This document shows, one piece after another, positions 63,014-64,000 of a stretch of DNA of 64,000 nucleotides. This stretch comes from Denitrificimonas caeni (lineage in GTDB: Bacteria; Pseudomonadota; Gammaproteobacteria; Pseudomonadales; Pseudomonadaceae): positions 1-64,000 of the forward strand of contig NZ_CAJHOA010000007.1 in assembly GCF_905120345.1 (NCBI RefSeq), given 5' to 3'. Position 1 is the first letter of the stretch; every line of letters starts with the position of its first letter. The translations under genes were made by a program, and so were the position numbers. The notes under the pieces are model-generated. The model worked only from the letters and a program-made list of their open reading frames with translations, ran no database searches and was not told the DNA's origin.

Positions 63014-64000
63014 TCATCCATGATGTTGGAATTTCGACCCACCAGTAGCAGAGATATGGTTAAAAGAGTTACGTAATTTCTCATTTCGTAACTTATCACC
63101 TGCCATATTATTAGACTCACGTATAAAACCAATCTGCGTGCCCGGCTCAGAGCGAAACAAAGTGTTTGTTATATAATGGCCATCTCGTAAGCCAACAACT
63201 TCTAAAATTTCTGATACATGGCGACGGCCTTCGGAGTTACGAGTGAGCTGAACGATAATATCAATTGCCGAACATATCGTTTCCCGTAAAGTACTGGCTT
63301 GTATTTGCATACCAGTAAAGCCGACTAAAGTTTCCAGACGCAACAAAGCATCCGATGCGGTATTCGCATGCACAGTCGTCATCGAGCCATCATGCCCAGT
63401 GTTCATCGCCGTAAGAACATCGAGCACTTCCATGCCGCGTATCTCACCCAAAATCAAACGGTCTGGACGCATACGTAGAGCATTGCGAACGAGGTCACGG
63501 GCATTTACTTCACCATGGCCATCAGCGTTTGGCGGTCTCGTTTCTAGACGAACCACATGCGTGTGCTTTAGCTGTAATTCCGCAGTGTCCTCAATAGTGA
63601 CAATACGCTCGCGCTCATTAATCAATCGACTGAGCATATTGAGCATGGTTGTTTTACCCGTGCCGGTACCGCCGCTTATCACCACATTGCAACGTTTCTT
63701 TACCATCAAAGTAAAGAATTCAAGAATATTATGGTCAATAGAACCTGAAGCAATAAGGTCATTACTGCTCATCATATCTTGACTAAACTTACGTACAGAT
63801 AGGCACGGACCATCCAGAGCAACGGGAGGAATAACAGCATTGACACGACTGCCATCCGGCAGACGTGCATCAACCATGGGAGATGATTGATCGAGCCTCC
63901 GGCCTAAGGGCGCCAAAATACGTTGAATCACCCGTAATAGGTGATTGTCATCCATAAAGCGTAGCTCGCTTTGATATAGAACGCCGTGACGCTCAATAAA
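63014..64000 (-). CDS. tadA: Tad pilus assembly ATPase TadA/CpaF (partial, runs off the right edge)
   Basis: TadA is the hexameric secretion ATPase that powers Flp pilus assembly. The frame is open to 64000; the codons before the internal Met at 63955 read HGVLYQSELRF, typical CpaF sequence, so the true start lies outside the window. Visible are LGRRLDQSSPMVDARLPDGSRVNAVIPP (in parts), Walker A SGGTGTGKTTML, the Asp box TIEDTAELQL, Walker B LRMRPDRLILGEIRG and the His box GHDGSMTTVHAN. The C-terminal tail is complete. Confidence 0.96.
   Translation of the reverse strand, partial: FIERHGVLYQSELRFMDDNHLLRVIQRILAPLGRRLDQSSPMVDARLPDGSRVNAVIPPVALDGPCLSVRKFSQDMMSSNDLIASGSIDHNILEFFTLMVKKRCNVVISGGTGTGKTTMLNMLSRLINERERIVTIEDTAELQLKHTHVVRLETRPPNADGHGEVNARDLVRNALRMRPDRLILGEIRGMEVLDVLTAMNTGHDGSMTTVHANTASDALLRLETLVGFTGMQIQASTLRETICSAIDIIVQLTRNSEGRRHVSEILEVVGLRDGHYITNTLFRSEPGTQIGFIRESNNMAGDKLRNEKLRNSFNHISATGGSKFQHHG

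Overview
The window reads as chromosome of a denitrifying gammaproteobacterium of the Pseudomonadaceae. Protein sequences (UvrD, SutA, GlnK, SecB, the his cluster, RsmE-BioA, the full nir cluster, the tad cluster) and gene order match Pseudomonas block by block, but base composition looks close to even rather than GC-rich. A low-GC denitrifying relative such as the Denitrificimonas (former Pseudomonas caeni) group is therefore my best guess; this is inference, not something the sequence proves.

Layout. 0.5-5.9 kb: uvrD, a TRAP-type solute-binding lipoprotein, a Tim44-domain protein, an SMI1/KNR4-like protein and an acyl-CoA thioesterase. 5.9-9.6 kb: sutA, glnK (without amtB), ubiK, the yifB/comM AAA ATPase and a small SCP2-like protein. 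9.7-14.6 kb: ubiC-ubiA (ubiquinone), an M23-like protein, a response regulator, then secB-grxC-rhodanese. 14.7-19.0 kb: gpmI, an envC-like activator and ctpA. 19.1-22.0 kb: hisB-hisH-hisA-hisF on the minus strand, with a terminator between hisA and hisF. 22.1-26.3 kb: panZ-like, asmA-like, mutY, yggX and tRNA-Phe. 26.5-36.5 kb: a PAS-GGDEF-EAL protein, lysO-like exporter, MFS transporter with a 41-aa membrane protein, rsmE-bioA, a sugar-phosphate mutarotase and TRAP dctQ-dctM. 36.5-38.0 kb: mostly non-coding, with a striking array of four equal-length repeat units full of DnaA-box 9-mers. 38.0-40.9 kb: rarD, srkA and a SCO protein.

40.8-51.9 kb is the nitrite-respiration island: divergent nirQ-nirO-nirP and nirS-M-C-F-D-L-G-H-J-E-N, sharing an intergenic region with an FNR/ANR-type box. 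NirS is the cytochrome cd1 nitrite reductase, NirM its electron donor, and the remaining genes mainly build and insert heme d1 (NirE methylates uroporphyrinogen III, NirDLGH decarboxylate siroheme, NirJ is the radical SAM step, NirF and NirN act late in the periplasm). No nitric oxide reductase genes are in the window. A cytoplasmic chemoreceptor with a C-terminal CZB zinc-binding domain follows.

53.2-64.0 kb: a YfcH-like protein, the deletion remnant of an FAD-dependent oxidoreductase, a KefB-like antiporter, a large PAS sensor kinase resembling PprA, the prepilin peptidase fppA/tadV, and the tight Flp pilus set tadA-tadB-tadC-tadD plus a DUF3613-type protein. tadA runs off the right edge.

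Most interesting item: the 36.56-38.01 kb array. In all four units the DnaA-like boxes, a TGTRCACAAA motif and a pyrimidine/T tract keep exactly the same offsets although intervening sequence diverges. It is not beside dnaA, so it may be a DnaA titration or reactivation locus, an unusual origin-like element, or a family of repeated small RNA loci.
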